Below, piece by piece: positions 15,658-24,386 of a stretch of 53,607 nucleotides of DNA (the first letter of the stretch is position 1; each line of letters starts with the position of its first letter). Source of the DNA: Cytophagales bacterium (GTDB lineage Bacteria; Bacteroidota; Bacteroidia; Cytophagales; Spirosomataceae). The notes beneath the pieces are model-generated. The model was not told the DNA's origin. It did not search any database and saw only the letters and a list, made by a program, of their open reading frames with translations. A program made the translations under genes and the position numbers. The stretch lies in assembly GCA_013298125.1 (NCBI GenBank), contig JAAFJP010000038.1, forward strand, positions 1-53,607, given 5' to 3'.

Positions 15658-16125
15658 ATGGAAAATATACTTAATTCAATATTTTTAATTTCAGGCAAAC
15701 ATGGTGCTTTTACAGGAGTACCTCCAACCGTGATGGCTGGGTTTGCTGTGGTATCAGCATCGTTGATTGTTTTGGGAATTTATCTTACCCAAAAACGCCG
15801 TGCATGGTATCAACATTCGATGCTTACGCAAGGTGAAATTGTGGAAGTGAGCAAGCGTTTTGACCGTGGCGATAGACGTGGGCAACACCCTATGTTTTTT
15901 CCAGTGGTTTCTTTTTCAGTAAATGACAGACAATTCAAAATTGAAGCCGATAAAGGAATGGCAATGTTAAGTCAGATTGGTCAAAAAATGAGTGTACGTT
16001 ATAATCCTGAGAACCCTTATGAATCAGTTTTGGGTGAAAGCAATGTACCAGGTATTAAACCATCAGTATTTTATGTTTTGGGCATAGGAATGATGTTGGC
16101 AAGTGCAGTTTTGATGTTCAAATAG
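15658..16125 (+). CDS. DUF3592-type membrane protein
   Basis: A 155-residue protein with one hydrophobic helix near the N-terminus (about residues 26-44, VMAGFAVVSASLIVLGIYL) and one at the C-terminus (about 135-153). Between them is a small beta domain with the DUF3592 pattern: TQGEIVEVSKR, FFPVVSFSVNDRQFKIEADKG, and GQKMSVRYNPENPYESVL. The function is unknown. It stands alone between terminators, facing the DeoR-type gene. Confidence 0.75.
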   Translation: MENILNSIFLISGKHGAFTGVPPTVMAGFAVVSASLIVLGIYLTQKRRAWYQHSMLTQGEIVEVSKRFDRGDRRGQHPMFFPVVSFSVNDRQFKIEADKGMAMLSQIGQKMSVRYNPENPYESVLGESNVPGIKPSVFYVLGIGMMLASAVLMFK

Positions 16126-16147
16126 ATTATACTTCATCATACAAATA

Positions 16148-16177
16148 AAAAAAGCGGAGAATGTTCTCCGCTTTTTT
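16148..16177. terminator. Bidirectional terminator between DUF3592 and DeoR-type genes
   Basis: AAAAAAGCGGAGAA pairs perfectly with TTCTCCGCTTTTTT around a 2-base spacer, with runs of A and T on both ends. Confidence 0.85.
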
Positions 16178-16178
16178 G

Positions 16179-16199
16179 TTTGCAATTATTTGCAAAATC
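16179..16199. promoter_or_regulatory. Possible second DeoR-type operator
   Basis: TTTGCAATTATTTGCAAAAT differs by one base from the core of the palindrome at 16993-17022 (TTGCAAATATTTGCAAAAT). It lies at the 3' end of the regulator gene, where it touches the stop codon. Confidence 0.4.
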
Positions 16200-16947
16200 A
16201 TATTACTTCAACGCCTTTGTTCCTAAATTCTTTCAAAAGTTCATCCGTAGGGCTTAGACTGGTGATGAGATAATCCAAATCTTCAAAATCACAGACCTTA
16301 TAATTTTCTTCACGATTAATTTTTTCTTCCAAAACACAAGCCACCGTTTTCCTCGAAATACTCATCATTTTTTGTTTCAAGATAGACTCTTCAAAGTGCC
16401 TGATTGCCAATCCAGACTCGTAGCTGATACTATTTGTACCCATAAAATAAACATCCGCTTGGATATTTTCTAAGTCTTGAATCGTCTTGCTTCCCATCGT
16501 AATTTGATACCTCTTATAAAAAGACCCTCCTAATAAAATTATCTCAATTTTGGGGTGTTCGGCAAGGGCAGTAGCAATGTGAGGATTGTTTGTTACAATC
16601 GTAACTTCCACATTCTTAGGGATTTGTTCGGCAATATAGAAATTAGTTGTTCCGCCATCCATCAAAATTATCCTGTTATTTTCAATCAGTTTTAAGGCTT
16701 TTTTTGCAATCGTTACAAACTCAGCATCTACAATTCCTAAGCCTTTACTGGCTTTCATAGATAGGTAAGAGTGTGCAATAGCACCACCGTGAACTTTCTT
16801 TAAAAGTCCCTTGTCTTCCAACTCTATCACATCCCTGCGTACGCTATCATAAGATACATTTAGGATTTGCCCCAAATCTACGAGTGTAACCTTTTTATCA
16901 GTCCCTAATTTCTCTAAAATAATTTGTTGTCTTTCTTCTTTTAACAT
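16198..16947 (-). CDS. DeoR/GlpR-family transcriptional regulator
   Basis: A 249-residue repressor-type protein. The N-terminal winged helix (residues about 1-57) has the DeoR signature VTLVDLGQILNVSYDSVRRD and the wing KKVHGGA. The C-terminal sugar-phosphate-binding domain shows LMDGGTTNFYIAEQIP, VTNNPHIATAL and ILLGGSFYKRYQITMG. Such proteins sense phosphorylated sugars. No sugar gene is next to it, so the regulon is unknown. A perfect palindrome lies 46 bases upstream of its start, the obvious candidate for autoregulation. Confidence 0.9.
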   Translation of the reverse strand: MLKEERQQIILEKLGTDKKVTLVDLGQILNVSYDSVRRDVIELEDKGLLKKVHGGAIAHSYLSMKASKGLGIVDAEFVTIAKKALKLIENNRIILMDGGTTNFYIAEQIPKNVEVTIVTNNPHIATALAEHPKIEIILLGGSFYKRYQITMGSKTIQDLENIQADVYFMGTNSISYESGLAIRHFEESILKQKMMSISRKTVACVLEEKINREENYKVCDFEDLDYLITSLSPTDELLKEFRNKGVEVI

Positions 16948-16992
16948 AGCTTGTTTTGTACAGAGTCCAAAATTTTCTAAAAATGATTATAG

Positions 16993-17022
16993 AATTATTT
17001 TGCAAATATTTGCAAAATAATT
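16993..17022. promoter_or_regulatory. 30-bp perfect palindrome, candidate operator
   Basis: A palindrome centred at 17007/17008 with core TTTTGCAAATATTTGCAAAA and AATTA/TAATT outer arms. It lies upstream of the DeoR-type gene and its right end overlaps the -33 box (TTTG, 17021-17024) of a plus-strand promoter, so binding could control both directions. Confidence 0.7.
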
Positions 17023-17053
17023 TGTTAAATACAAAAAAGTTTGCATAAATTTG
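17021..17053 (+). promoter_or_regulatory. Bacteroidota-type promoter divergent from the DeoR-type gene
   Basis: TTTG (17021-17024), 21 bases, then TAAATTTG (17046-17053), a full match to TTTG-N19-21-TAnnTTTG. A transcript would start near 17060 and meet a terminator at 17172-17206 before fumC. Confidence 0.55.
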
Positions 17054-17059
17054 TAATGA

Positions 17060-17206
17060 AAATCATTAACCATTTTTATAGTTTTAAAATTACTACGAGT
17101 ACAATTAATTTTTTATTAAGAAAACGTAAATTTTGTTAATAAAAATTGTGTTTTGAAAGGTTGAATAGAAAGGGTACAAACTTTTAGGTTTGTGCCCTTT
17201 TTTGTT
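17060..17206 (+). ncRNA. Candidate small RNA or attenuated fumC leader
   Basis: About 145 bases lie between the promoter at 17021-17053 and a Rho-independent terminator, with no convincing ORF. It is either a free-standing small RNA under the DeoR-type operator, or a leader whose terminator attenuates fumC. Confidence 0.35.
17172..17206 (+). terminator. Rho-independent terminator upstream of fumC
   Basis: GGGTACAAAC pairs with GTTTGTGCCC (one mismatch), followed by TTTTTTG on the plus strand. There is no protein gene upstream on this strand. Confidence 0.7.
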
Positions 17207-17239
17207 TGTCCGCTTTTCAGAAATTCACGATTTCGTATT

Positions 17240-17247
17240 TACCTTTG
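17240..17247 (+). promoter_or_regulatory. Possible fumC -7 box
   Basis: TACCTTTG fits TAnnTTTG, 25 bases before the fumC ATG. The TTTG motifs upstream (17201-17208) are too far for a standard -33 box. Confidence 0.4.
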
Positions 17248-17272
17248 TGAGAGAATAAATCTAACAAAAATA

Positions 17273-18676
17273 ATGGAATACAGAATAGAAAAAGATACGA
17301 TGGGCAAGGTTGAAGTACCTGCCAATGTGTATTGGGGGGCTCAGACCCAACGCTCAATCATGAATTTCCCAATCGCCCAAGACATCAACAAGATGCCTAA
17401 GGAGATTATTCGTGCATTTGCTTATCTGAAAAAAGCGGCAGCGATTACCAATTTTGAGGCGGGTATTTTGGCAGAAGATAAGAAAAACCTCATCGGACAA
17501 GTTTGTGATGAGATTTTGGAAGGAAAATTAGATGACCAATTTCCGCTGGTAGTTTGGCAAACAGGTTCGGGTACACAGTCGAACATGAACTGTAATGAGG
17601 TAGTAGCGTATAGAGCCCACGTGATTAACGGTGGTAGTTTGATGGATGAAGCAAAATTTGTGCATCCAAACGATGATGTCAATAAATCACAATCTTCTAA
17701 TGACACTTTTCCAACGGCAATGCACATTGCCGCCTATAAAATTTTGTTGGAAGTAACCATTCCTGGGATTACGAAGTTGAGAAATACTTTGGATGCCAAG
17801 GCAAAGGAATTCAAGAATGTTGTGAAAATTGGACGTACACACTTCATGGATGCGACCCCTTTAACTCTTGGACAAGAGTTCTCAGGGTACGTTTCTCAAC
17901 TCGACCACGGGCTTCGTGCTATCAATAATACGCTTGCTCATTTGTCGGAATTGGCTTTGGGCGGTACGGCAGTTGGTACAGGAATCAATACCCCAAAAGG
18001 CTATTCTGAGAACGTAGCAAGGCATATTGCCACTTTGACGGGCTTGCCATTTATCACGGCAGAAAATAAATTTGAGGCTTTGGCGGCTCACGATGCTATC
18101 GTAGAGGCACACGGAGCATTGAAAACCGTTGCGGTGAGTTTGATGAAAATTGGTAATGATGTCAGAATGCTATCATCAGGTCCACGCTCAGGGATTGGTG
18201 AGATTTTTATTCCAGACAATGAACCAGGCTCATCGATTATGCCTGGTAAAGTAAATCCTACACAATGTGAGGCAATGACGATGGTAGCTGCTCAGGTGAT
18301 GGGAAATGATGTAGCAATTGGTATTGGTGGTTCGATGGGGCATTTTGAACTCAATGTTTTTAAGCCCGTAATGATTTTCAACTTCCTACACTCAGCCCGT
18401 TTGATTGGTGATGTATGCGTGGCGTTTAATGATAAATGTGCCGTAGGTATTCAGCCACTGCACGAAAATATCAAAAAGCACGTCAATAATTCATTGATGT
18501 TAGTAACGGCTTTGAACACTAAAATTGGTTACTATAAATCAGCAGAAATTGCTCAAACTGCTCATAAAAATGGCTCGACTTTGAAAGAAACTGCCATTGC
18601 TTTGGGATATTTGACGGCGGAAGAATTTGATGCTTGGGTGATTCCAGAGGATATGGTGGGGGAGAACAACGTTTAG
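17273..18676 (+). CDS. fumC: Class II fumarate hydratase
   Basis: A 467-residue fumarase interconverting fumarate and malate in the TCA cycle, without an iron-sulfur cluster. The start at 17273 gives [17 protein letters not shown], the family N-terminus; an upstream ATG at 17192 would add 27 unrelated residues across the terminator and promoter region. Visible motifs are [13 protein letters not shown] (about 100), [21 protein letters not shown] (about 130), [16 protein letters not shown] and the superfamily signature [13 protein letters not shown] (about 318-330). A hairpin terminator shared with the convergent peptidase gene follows. Confidence 0.97.
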   Translation: MEYRIEKDTMGKVEVPANVYWGAQTQRSIMNFPIAQDINKMPKEIIRAFAYLKKAAAITNFEAGILAEDKKNLIGQVCDEILEGKLDDQFPLVVWQTGSGTQSNMNCNEVVAYRAHVINGGSLMDEAKFVHPNDDVNKSQSSNDTFPTAMHIAAYKILLEVTIPGITKLRNTLDAKAKEFKNVVKIGRTHFMDATPLTLGQEFSGYVSQLDHGLRAINNTLAHLSELALGGTAVGTGINTPKGYSENVARHIATLTGLPFITAENKFEALAAHDAIVEAHGALKTVAVSLMKIGNDVRMLSSGPRSGIGEIFIPDNEPGSSIMPGKVNPTQCEAMTMVAAQVMGNDVAIGIGGSMGHFELNVFKPVMIFNFLHSARLIGDVCVAFNDKCAVGIQPLHENIKKHVNNSLMLVTALNTKIGYYKSAEIAQTAHKNGSTLKETAIALGYLTAEEFDAWVIPEDMVGENNV

Positions 18677-18700
18677 TTTTTGATAAATCAAATCTTTGAG

Positions 18701-18732
18701 AAGGGTAGAACAGAAAAATCTGTTCTACCCTT
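18701..18732. terminator. Shared terminator between fumC and the M1 peptidase
   Basis: AAGGGTAGAACAGA pairs perfectly with TCTGTTCTACCCTT around a 4-base loop, followed by TTTTATT on the plus strand. Confidence 0.8.
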
Positions 18733-18740
18733 TTTTATTA

Positions 18741-20723
18741 TCATTTCACCGTTACTAATTTACGACTCTCATTCACACCATCTACATTCAGATTCACAAT
18801 ATAAGTCCCTGATTGAAATTGACTTATTTTAAGATTTCGAGAATGACTCCCTTGTGTGAATTTCTCCTCTGGTTGACTCAGAATCTCTTTCCCTGAAAAG
18901 TCTATAATTGATAATTTAACATTTGCAGATTTTGTTAATTTAAAACTAACTTCAATATTCTCTGTACTTGGATTTGGGTAAATATTTAAAGCAAAGGGAT
19001 TATCTATTTCGGTTTCTTTTCCAAGTACATTTGGAACATTTACGAGTTCTAAGTCTTTCAAAATCAAATTATTAGCATCAAAAATTATATCCAATGGCTT
19101 TGATTTTAACGTAAATTCAAAAACCTGAGGGTCTCTATCGTTAAAAACAGTAATCGTGGTATCTCCCAAACCAATTGGCACTTTCAACTGTATGGGCATT
19201 GTAAAGAAAGTTGGATTAGTATTGATATTTTGAGACACCTCCGCTTTAACCTTGTGTGTACCATTTGATTGAGGAGAAGATGACCATGAAAATTTGTACT
19301 TTGGATAGCTTTCTCCATAAAGCCACTCTTTGAAAAAATAGTCTAATTTCTGACCATACACCTGTTCGGCAATGGCTTGAAAATCTTCGATGGTTGCACT
19401 GCCATAGGCATTTTTGGAAACAATGTAGTTTTGAAGAATTTTGAAGAATTTATCATCTCCTACAACTCCACGTAACATATGAAGTACTGACGCTCCTTTT
19501 TTGTAAGTTCGAGAGGAGTTAAAAATTTCATTAATGTCATTCACATTTTGAACATAGATAGTACCCTTGGCAGATTTGGCAGCATTCATAAAAGCCTTTA
19601 CATACGCATCGTAAGCGGGCTTCCCTCCTACTGCCTCCGTATAGATACACTCACCATAAGAAGCAAAGCCTTCGTTGAGCCAAATATGCTCCCAAGATTT
19701 ACAAGTTATTTTATCACCAAACCATTGGTGAGCTAATTCATGGGCAATTAGAGTCTCGCCAAAACTTGAAATAGAGGTACAGGTTTGATGCTCCATGCCT
19801 CCGCCCCAACCAAACTGAGCGTGTCCGTATTTTTCTTTAATGAAGGGGTAAATACCAAATTTTTTAGAGAATAAATCCAACATAAAAGCCGTTTTATCGA
19901 GGGCTAATTTGGTAGTATTTGTGAGGGATTCAGGGTAAATATAATGCGTTATTGGCATTGTATTTTTACCGTCATAATTATATAAACTTTTATATTCAAC
20001 GTAATTACTCATCGCAATCGAAATCAAATATTGGGCAATCGGATAACGGTTTTTCCACTGATAAGTACGTGTACCGTTCTGATTATCAACAGTTTTCTCT
20101 AAAATTCCATTTGAAACAGAAACATAATATTTGTCCGCCGTAATCCAAACATCGCTTGAATCTGCCTTATCGTCCACGGCATTTTTACACGGAAACCAAT
20201 CCGACGAACCATAAGGCTCTGACAAAGACCATATCGCAAATTCACTACTATTTGTGCCGTGTGTACCAAAGACAAAACTTCCTAATCCTGAGTAGGTAGT
20301 AGTTCCATGATAATAAATTACAAGACTAATGGTCTGATTTTCAGCATATTTTTTATCCAAACTAATTGTTATCTGACCGCCTTGATGTGAAAAAGAAAGT
20401 GATTTAGTACCAACCTTTATAGAATCTGTAATGAGCGTATTTTGAAGGTCAATGATAACTTGTGAGAGATTAGAGACTTTACTCTTGGCATAAATCGTAA
20501 CTTCACCTTTGAGGTTTCGGGGTGAATAACTTAGTCCTAAATTGAGTTTGTAATAAGTAACATCAATATTGTTATCGCCCGCAATAGTTGCCATTAAACG
20601 AGAATTTTGTTGGCGTTTTTTTAAAGCCAATATTTTACTCGATGCACATTCTTCCGAGGCATCTTGGGCTTGGGATGAGATGGAGAAAATTAGGTAATTG
20701 AGGAGTATGAGGAGTTTTTTCAT
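18741..20723 (-). CDS. Secreted M1-family metallopeptidase with T9SS sorting domain
   Basis: A 660-residue extracellular zinc aminopeptidase. It has a signal peptide (MKKLLILLNYLIFSISSQAQ), an N-terminal beta domain, the substrate-anchoring GGGMEH near 312, and the zinc site H328-E-x-x-H332 with E351 18 residues on (HELAHQW...WLNEGFA). A C-terminal type A sorting signal occupies about residues 580-660 (IYPNPSTENIEVSF ... GTYIVNLNVDG ... KLVTVK), so the protein should be exported across the outer membrane by the type IX system. It is a typical Cytophagales nutrient-scavenging peptidase. It stands alone. Confidence 0.94.
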   Translation of the reverse strand: MKKLLILLNYLIFSISSQAQDASEECASSKILALKKRQQNSRLMATIAGDNNIDVTYYKLNLGLSYSPRNLKGEVTIYAKSKVSNLSQVIIDLQNTLITDSIKVGTKSLSFSHQGGQITISLDKKYAENQTISLVIYYHGTTTYSGLGSFVFGTHGTNSSEFAIWSLSEPYGSSDWFPCKNAVDDKADSSDVWITADKYYVSVSNGILEKTVDNQNGTRTYQWKNRYPIAQYLISIAMSNYVEYKSLYNYDGKNTMPITHYIYPESLTNTTKLALDKTAFMLDLFSKKFGIYPFIKEKYGHAQFGWGGGMEHQTCTSISSFGETLIAHELAHQWFGDKITCKSWEHIWLNEGFASYGECIYTEAVGGKPAYDAYVKAFMNAAKSAKGTIYVQNVNDINEIFNSSRTYKKGASVLHMLRGVVGDDKFFKILQNYIVSKNAYGSATIEDFQAIAEQVYGQKLDYFFKEWLYGESYPKYKFSWSSSPQSNGTHKVKAEVSQNINTNPTFFTMPIQLKVPIGLGDTTITVFNDRDPQVFEFTLKSKPLDIIFDANNLILKDLELVNVPNVLGKETEIDNPFALNIYPNPSTENIEVSFKLTKSANVKLSIIDFSGKEILSQPEEKFTQGSHSRNLKISQFQSGTYIVNLNVDGVNESRKLVTVK

Positions 20724-20803
20724 AAAATTCTGTTTGTTGATATTTATTAAAACGAAGTGTTGATTTAAGTAGTATTAATACGAGAAGAGAATTGTCTGAT
20801 TCT

Positions 20804-20893
20804 GTCATCCCAAAGAATGAGCGAACTGTTATTTTATGTCTTCAATTATATTTTGAGAGAAAATCGACAGTTCCCTCATTCTTCGGGATGACA
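20804..20893. repeat. GTCATCCC...GAATGAG inverted repeat
   Basis: TCATCCCAAAGAATGAG with GAACTG following (20804-20829) faces CAGTTCCCTCATTCTTCGGG with ATGACA following (20867-20893). This imperfect palindromic unit (GTCATCCCGAAGAATGAGGG type) is of the dispersed, REP-like kind. It lies between two minus-strand genes. Confidence 0.65.
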
Positions 20894-20912
20894 AACCTAA
20901 AAATTGGAATAA

Positions 20913-21971
20913 TCAAAACACCCCTTTATCCTCAAACAAAACCTCGTCCTTCTCTCCCCAAACCTTCAAATTTATCTTCCCATCCACCTCAAAAATCAAC
21001 TCCATAAATCCAGGTTTGCTGGCATTGAAAAGGCAATCTTTTTGGGTAATTTCCCTTTTCAAGGGCGTTAATTTACTCCCTGAGCCACTGATTAAGAATA
21101 AGTTATTAGGTCGTTTGATTACTTGCAAATTATGCTCATGTCCTGAGACAGCAATGGTGTTTTTATGTTTTTCTAAAACGTCATAAATCTTATCCGCCAA
21201 TTTTCTGTATCGGGGTTGATTCATTTCTGAAAGTAAGCCACGATTTACGCCCAAAAGACCAAAAAACTGAAATGGTGTGTAATTTACCAATCCAAAATAC
21301 CAACTTTTATCTTTATGAAAACCATGTTCTCCGTAGTTCACAATAGGATGATGAGAGAGAAAAAGAGCTTTTCTACCTTGTTTCTCAGTAATAGCTAAAA
21401 TAGAATCAAGTCTTTGAAAATAAGCCACTTCCATGTTTTCAAAAGAATCATTTTTACCAACTTTATGAAAAAATGGACGATGTAACCACCAATCGGTATC
21501 ACTAAAAACCAAGACGATATTTCCTAAATCTCGTACGATTGGACCAGGCAATCCTTCTTCTGGCAAAAAGTGTGTGGTATTAGGTTGATGGAGTGAATCT
21601 TGGGCGTATTGATTGATATATTTTGCTTGTCGGATAACATTTTTATACCCCTTCCAACGCCCCTTCGCCCAGTCGTGATTACCTGGAATAAAATACCAAT
21701 CTCCTTTGAAATCTTTGAGGGTATGTAGTTGGGTAAGGAGTTTTAACTCAGCCTCTTTCGTCCCGTCTAACCCACGAGGATAAATGTTATCGCCCAAGAA
21801 AATAACACCTCCATTTACAGTATTTTGAAGATGTTTTTGTAAGGTTTTATGAACGTCATTTTGCTCAGTATTATCCCCTGCATCTCCAATTAAGAAGAGG
21901 GAATAAGGCCTCGTTTGAGCCTGTAAATTGTTGAATATGAGGAAAAAGAATATTGAAAAGATTGCTTTCAT
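20913..21971 (-). CDS. Secreted calcineurin-like metallophosphoesterase
   Basis: A 352-residue exported phosphatase. A signal peptide (residues 1-19) precedes the five metal-ligand blocks in order: GDAGD (29-33), GDNIYP (60-65), GNHDW (97-101), SHHP (about 206) and SGHEHN (about 277). This is the purple-acid-phosphatase-like layout of the calcineurin fold, with two metal ions. The substrate is unknown; the signal peptide puts it in the periplasm. It precedes the 2-hydroxyacid dehydrogenase stop... start order on the minus strand, 75 bases downstream of that gene, so the two may be co-transcribed. Confidence 0.9.
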   Translation of the reverse strand: MKAIFSIFFFLIFNNLQAQTRPYSLFLIGDAGDNTEQNDVHKTLQKHLQNTVNGGVIFLGDNIYPRGLDGTKEAELKLLTQLHTLKDFKGDWYFIPGNHDWAKGRWKGYKNVIRQAKYINQYAQDSLHQPNTTHFLPEEGLPGPIVRDLGNIVLVFSDTDWWLHRPFFHKVGKNDSFENMEVAYFQRLDSILAITEKQGRKALFLSHHPIVNYGEHGFHKDKSWYFGLVNYTPFQFFGLLGVNRGLLSEMNQPRYRKLADKIYDVLEKHKNTIAVSGHEHNLQVIKRPNNLFLISGSGSKLTPLKREITQKDCLFNASKPGFMELIFEVDGKINLKVWGEKDEVLFEDKGVF

Positions 21972-22046
21972 AAATTATTTTGTTCAGAACACGATTATAA
22001 AGATTAATGTGATTATGCACGATTAAAAAAAATCTTGAAAATCACA

Positions 22047-23012
22047 TTAATCTTCTAAATCGTGTTCTAATTCTACACCTAACACTTCTCTAATTTTCTC
22101 TACCAATACCTCATTAATCTTCCGATAACTCTCTACCGTCCAACCCGCAATGTGAGGCGTAAGAATAACGTTTTTCATCTGAAATAATTGAGTATAAACT
22201 TCCTCTTGCTCAGGAGTGAGCATCGATAATTTCTCATTCTCTAAGACATCCAAACAAGCTCCTCTTATTTTCCCAGATTGCAAGCCTTTCAGAATTGATG
22301 AAGTAGAAGCCACTTCTCCCCGTGAGGTATTTACCAAGAAGATATTTTTCTTGAATTTACTCAAAAAATCATCATTAACCATCATACGAGTTTCGTCTGT
22401 GAGGGGTACATGAATAGAAAGCAAATCTGTTTCTTCAAAAATATCGTTTAGCATAGCCTTTTCTGAATACAAGCCATACTCGTAATCCTTTTTTTCTACT
22501 TTATCATAAGCCAAAACCTTGACTCCAAAACCCATTAATCTTTGAGCCAAAGCTGTTCCCATGTTGCCATACCCAATGATTCCAACGGTCATTCCTTTTA
22601 GTTCAATTCCTCGGTTTTCTTCCCGATGCCAAATCCGATGACGGACTTCTGCATCCGCCCAATTGAGTTTATTGAAAAGCATCAAAATCATACCCATTGT
22701 ATGTTCTGCAACAGCATCGGCATTCCCTTCATTGGCGGCAAAAACTTTGATATTTTTATGTCTAATTTCTTCTAAATCAATCAAATCCAAGCCAGCACCT
22801 GCCCGTCCGATGAATTCTAATTTATCACAATGAGATAAAAAATCTTTATCAACTTTGGTTTTACTACGGATGATTAAGCCTTCGTAATCTTTAATAATTT
22901 CAAGGATTTTATCACGTTTTATGTCGGGTTGATAATTTACTTCAAAATTTAACTCTTTAAGCAAAGGAAAGATATTTTCGTGTAAATCATCAACGATTAG
23001 TATTTTTTTCAT
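22047..23012 (-). CDS. D-2-hydroxyacid dehydrogenase (phosphoglycerate dehydrogenase-like)
   Basis: A 321-residue NAD-dependent dehydrogenase. The nucleotide-binding motif is GIIGYGNMGTALAQ (about residues 149-162) with the acidic selector in LAYDK. Catalytic residues are visible as Arg in VNTSRGEV, Glu in LDVLENE and His in TPHIAG (about 285). RAGAGLDLIDL and NEGNADAVAEHTMGM are close to Bacteroidota phosphoglycerate dehydrogenases, which lack a C-terminal ACT domain. Serine synthesis is therefore likely, but no serC is adjacent and another 2-hydroxyacid substrate is possible. Confidence 0.88.
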   Translation of the reverse strand: MKKILIVDDLHENIFPLLKELNFEVNYQPDIKRDKILEIIKDYEGLIIRSKTKVDKDFLSHCDKLEFIGRAGAGLDLIDLEEIRHKNIKVFAANEGNADAVAEHTMGMILMLFNKLNWADAEVRHRIWHREENRGIELKGMTVGIIGYGNMGTALAQRLMGFGVKVLAYDKVEKKDYEYGLYSEKAMLNDIFEETDLLSIHVPLTDETRMMVNDDFLSKFKKNIFLVNTSRGEVASTSSILKGLQSGKIRGACLDVLENEKLSMLTPEQEEVYTQLFQMKNVILTPHIAGWTVESYRKINEVLVEKIREVLGVELEHDLED

Positions 23013-23052
23013 TTGTTTCCGAACAGGAATGTTCGGGTTACATTTATAAAAA

Positions 23053-23076
23053 AACCTGTCGTTTAACGGACAGGTT
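23053..23076 (-). terminator. Terminator after the small membrane protein gene
   Basis: AACCTGTC (23053-23060) pairs with GACAGGTT (23069-23076); on the minus strand a run of seven T follows. It touches the stop codon of the gene at 23076. Confidence 0.7.
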
Positions 23077-23309
23077 CATTTTTCTTTGGAAAATTTATAT
23101 GTTCTCTTTGGATGTAACCAAAAATAAAGTGCTATCAATGTTCCAATTATCATAAAAAACATACTTTCTAAGATTAATTGGAAGAAATAAAGTCTATCAA
23201 AACGTTCTTCTTTTAATAAATAAATATCTGCCAAAACCATGAGCATAATCAAGAATCCACCCGTGAGGAATGTGCCTCTGAATAAGAGATATTTCCATTT
23301 TTTGCTCAT
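23076..23309 (-). CDS. Small hypothetical membrane protein
   Basis: A 77-residue protein with two hydrophobic helices (about residues 14-31, FLTGGFLIMLMVLADIYL, and about 42-65) and basic ends (MSKKWK, KRTYKFSKEK). I do not recognise a family. The clear terminator, sensible start and membrane topology support it as a real gene. It lies between the sugar isomerase-like gene and the dehydrogenase gene on the same strand. Confidence 0.65.
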   Translation of the reverse strand: MSKKWKYLLFRGTFLTGGFLIMLMVLADIYLLKEERFDRLYFFQLILESMFFMIIGTLIALYFWLHPKRTYKFSKEK

Positions 23310-23323
23310 TCTTTTAAGTTACA

Positions 23324-23407
23324 AAGTTATAGAGTTAAACAGTTGAAGAGTTATTGAGAAAAAATGATTAACTCTATAAATTATATAACTGTTTAACTCT
23401 ATAACTT
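23324..23407. repeat. 21-bp perfect inverted repeat in a spacer
   Basis: The 21-mer at 23324-23344 (AAGTTATAGAGTTAAACAGT then T) is exactly reverse-complemented at 23387-23407. The words AGTTAT and AGAGTTA recur between the arms. Same style as the atpA-atpG spacer. Confidence 0.75.
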
Positions 23408-23428
23408 CCGAACTGTTTAGCTCAAATA

Positions 23429-24310
23429 CTAAAATTTCAACTTCTTCAAGTTATTCAAACTAATTTCGATTCCTTCCAAAGGCGTGCGTTTGTAGGCTTC
23501 TAATTCCACAATAAAATATTTTGCACCCGATAATTTTGAGTTAAAAATCTCTTGGAAATTAATATCTCCTTCGCCCACTTCAACACTCACGTTTTTCACA
23601 GGGTCGTGGTCTTTTACGTGGAAATGCGTAAAACGTCCTTGATAATTTTTGAACCAGTCCATTGGATTTTGTTTGGCGTATTTTACCCAATACAAATCCA
23701 TCTCAAAAGTCACTAAACCTTTGTCAGTATTGTCCAAAAGGGTTCTATACATCGGAATACCATCATATTCTTTAAATTCAAAATCGTGATTATGATAGCC
23801 AAATTTCATGTCCATCGCTTTGCAATGTTCACCCGCTTTGTTATAAATCTCAGCCATCAATTTACCTTGTGAACGGTCTTCATCCGCCATGTAAGGGCAA
23901 ATGACATACTTCTGACCTACTTTTTTAGCATCATCCGCCATCTTTTTGAAAGCGTCCGAAAGTTGCCCGTTTGTATAGTCTTTGCTCGTCACCATGCCAT
24001 GAGCTGAGGGCATTTTTAGTCCATTCCCAGCTAACAGTTTTGCGTATTCATCGGTTGGAACACCAAAGAATTTGCCGTCTGTATAACCAAAACCCTCCAC
24101 TTGTTTGTAGCCCATTTTGGCTACTTTTTCAAGTGTTCCTTTGGCATCTTTGTTCATGTCTTCACGGACAGACCACAATTGTACGCCAATATTTCGAGGC
24201 TTTGGGTTTTTAGGACCAGCCCATAATTCATTACTTAATAAAGAAAAACCAGCCACACCTAATGCACTGGTTTTGAGGAACTCACGACGAGATTGTTGTT
24301 TGATTGACAT
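23429..24310 (-). CDS. Tat-exported sugar phosphate isomerase/epimerase-like protein
   Basis: A 293-residue TIM-barrel protein of the xylose isomerase-like/AP endonuclease 2 superfamily. The start at 24310 puts MSIKQQSRREFLKTSALG at the N-terminus, a twin-arginine signal (SRREFLK); an ATG at 24376 would add 22 residues before it. Barrel motifs include IGVQLWSVRED, SAHGMV, GYHNHDFEF (metal-binding His/Glu region), FEMDLYWVKYA, HFHVKDHD and the terminal Glu in FIVELEAY. Relatives in Bacteroidota are periplasmic proteins of unclear sugar specificity. Confidence 0.87.
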   Translation of the reverse strand: MSIKQQSRREFLKTSALGVAGFSLLSNELWAGPKNPKPRNIGVQLWSVREDMNKDAKGTLEKVAKMGYKQVEGFGYTDGKFFGVPTDEYAKLLAGNGLKMPSAHGMVTSKDYTNGQLSDAFKKMADDAKKVGQKYVICPYMADEDRSQGKLMAEIYNKAGEHCKAMDMKFGYHNHDFEFKEYDGIPMYRTLLDNTDKGLVTFEMDLYWVKYAKQNPMDWFKNYQGRFTHFHVKDHDPVKNVSVEVGEGDINFQEIFNSKLSGAKYFIVELEAYKRTPLEGIEISLNNLKKLKF

Positions 24311-24386
24311 TGTTTTTGAAATATTATATTTGATGATTATTGACTGAAAATTACGCAAATTTGACAAAATTTCCAATTACCATTTT

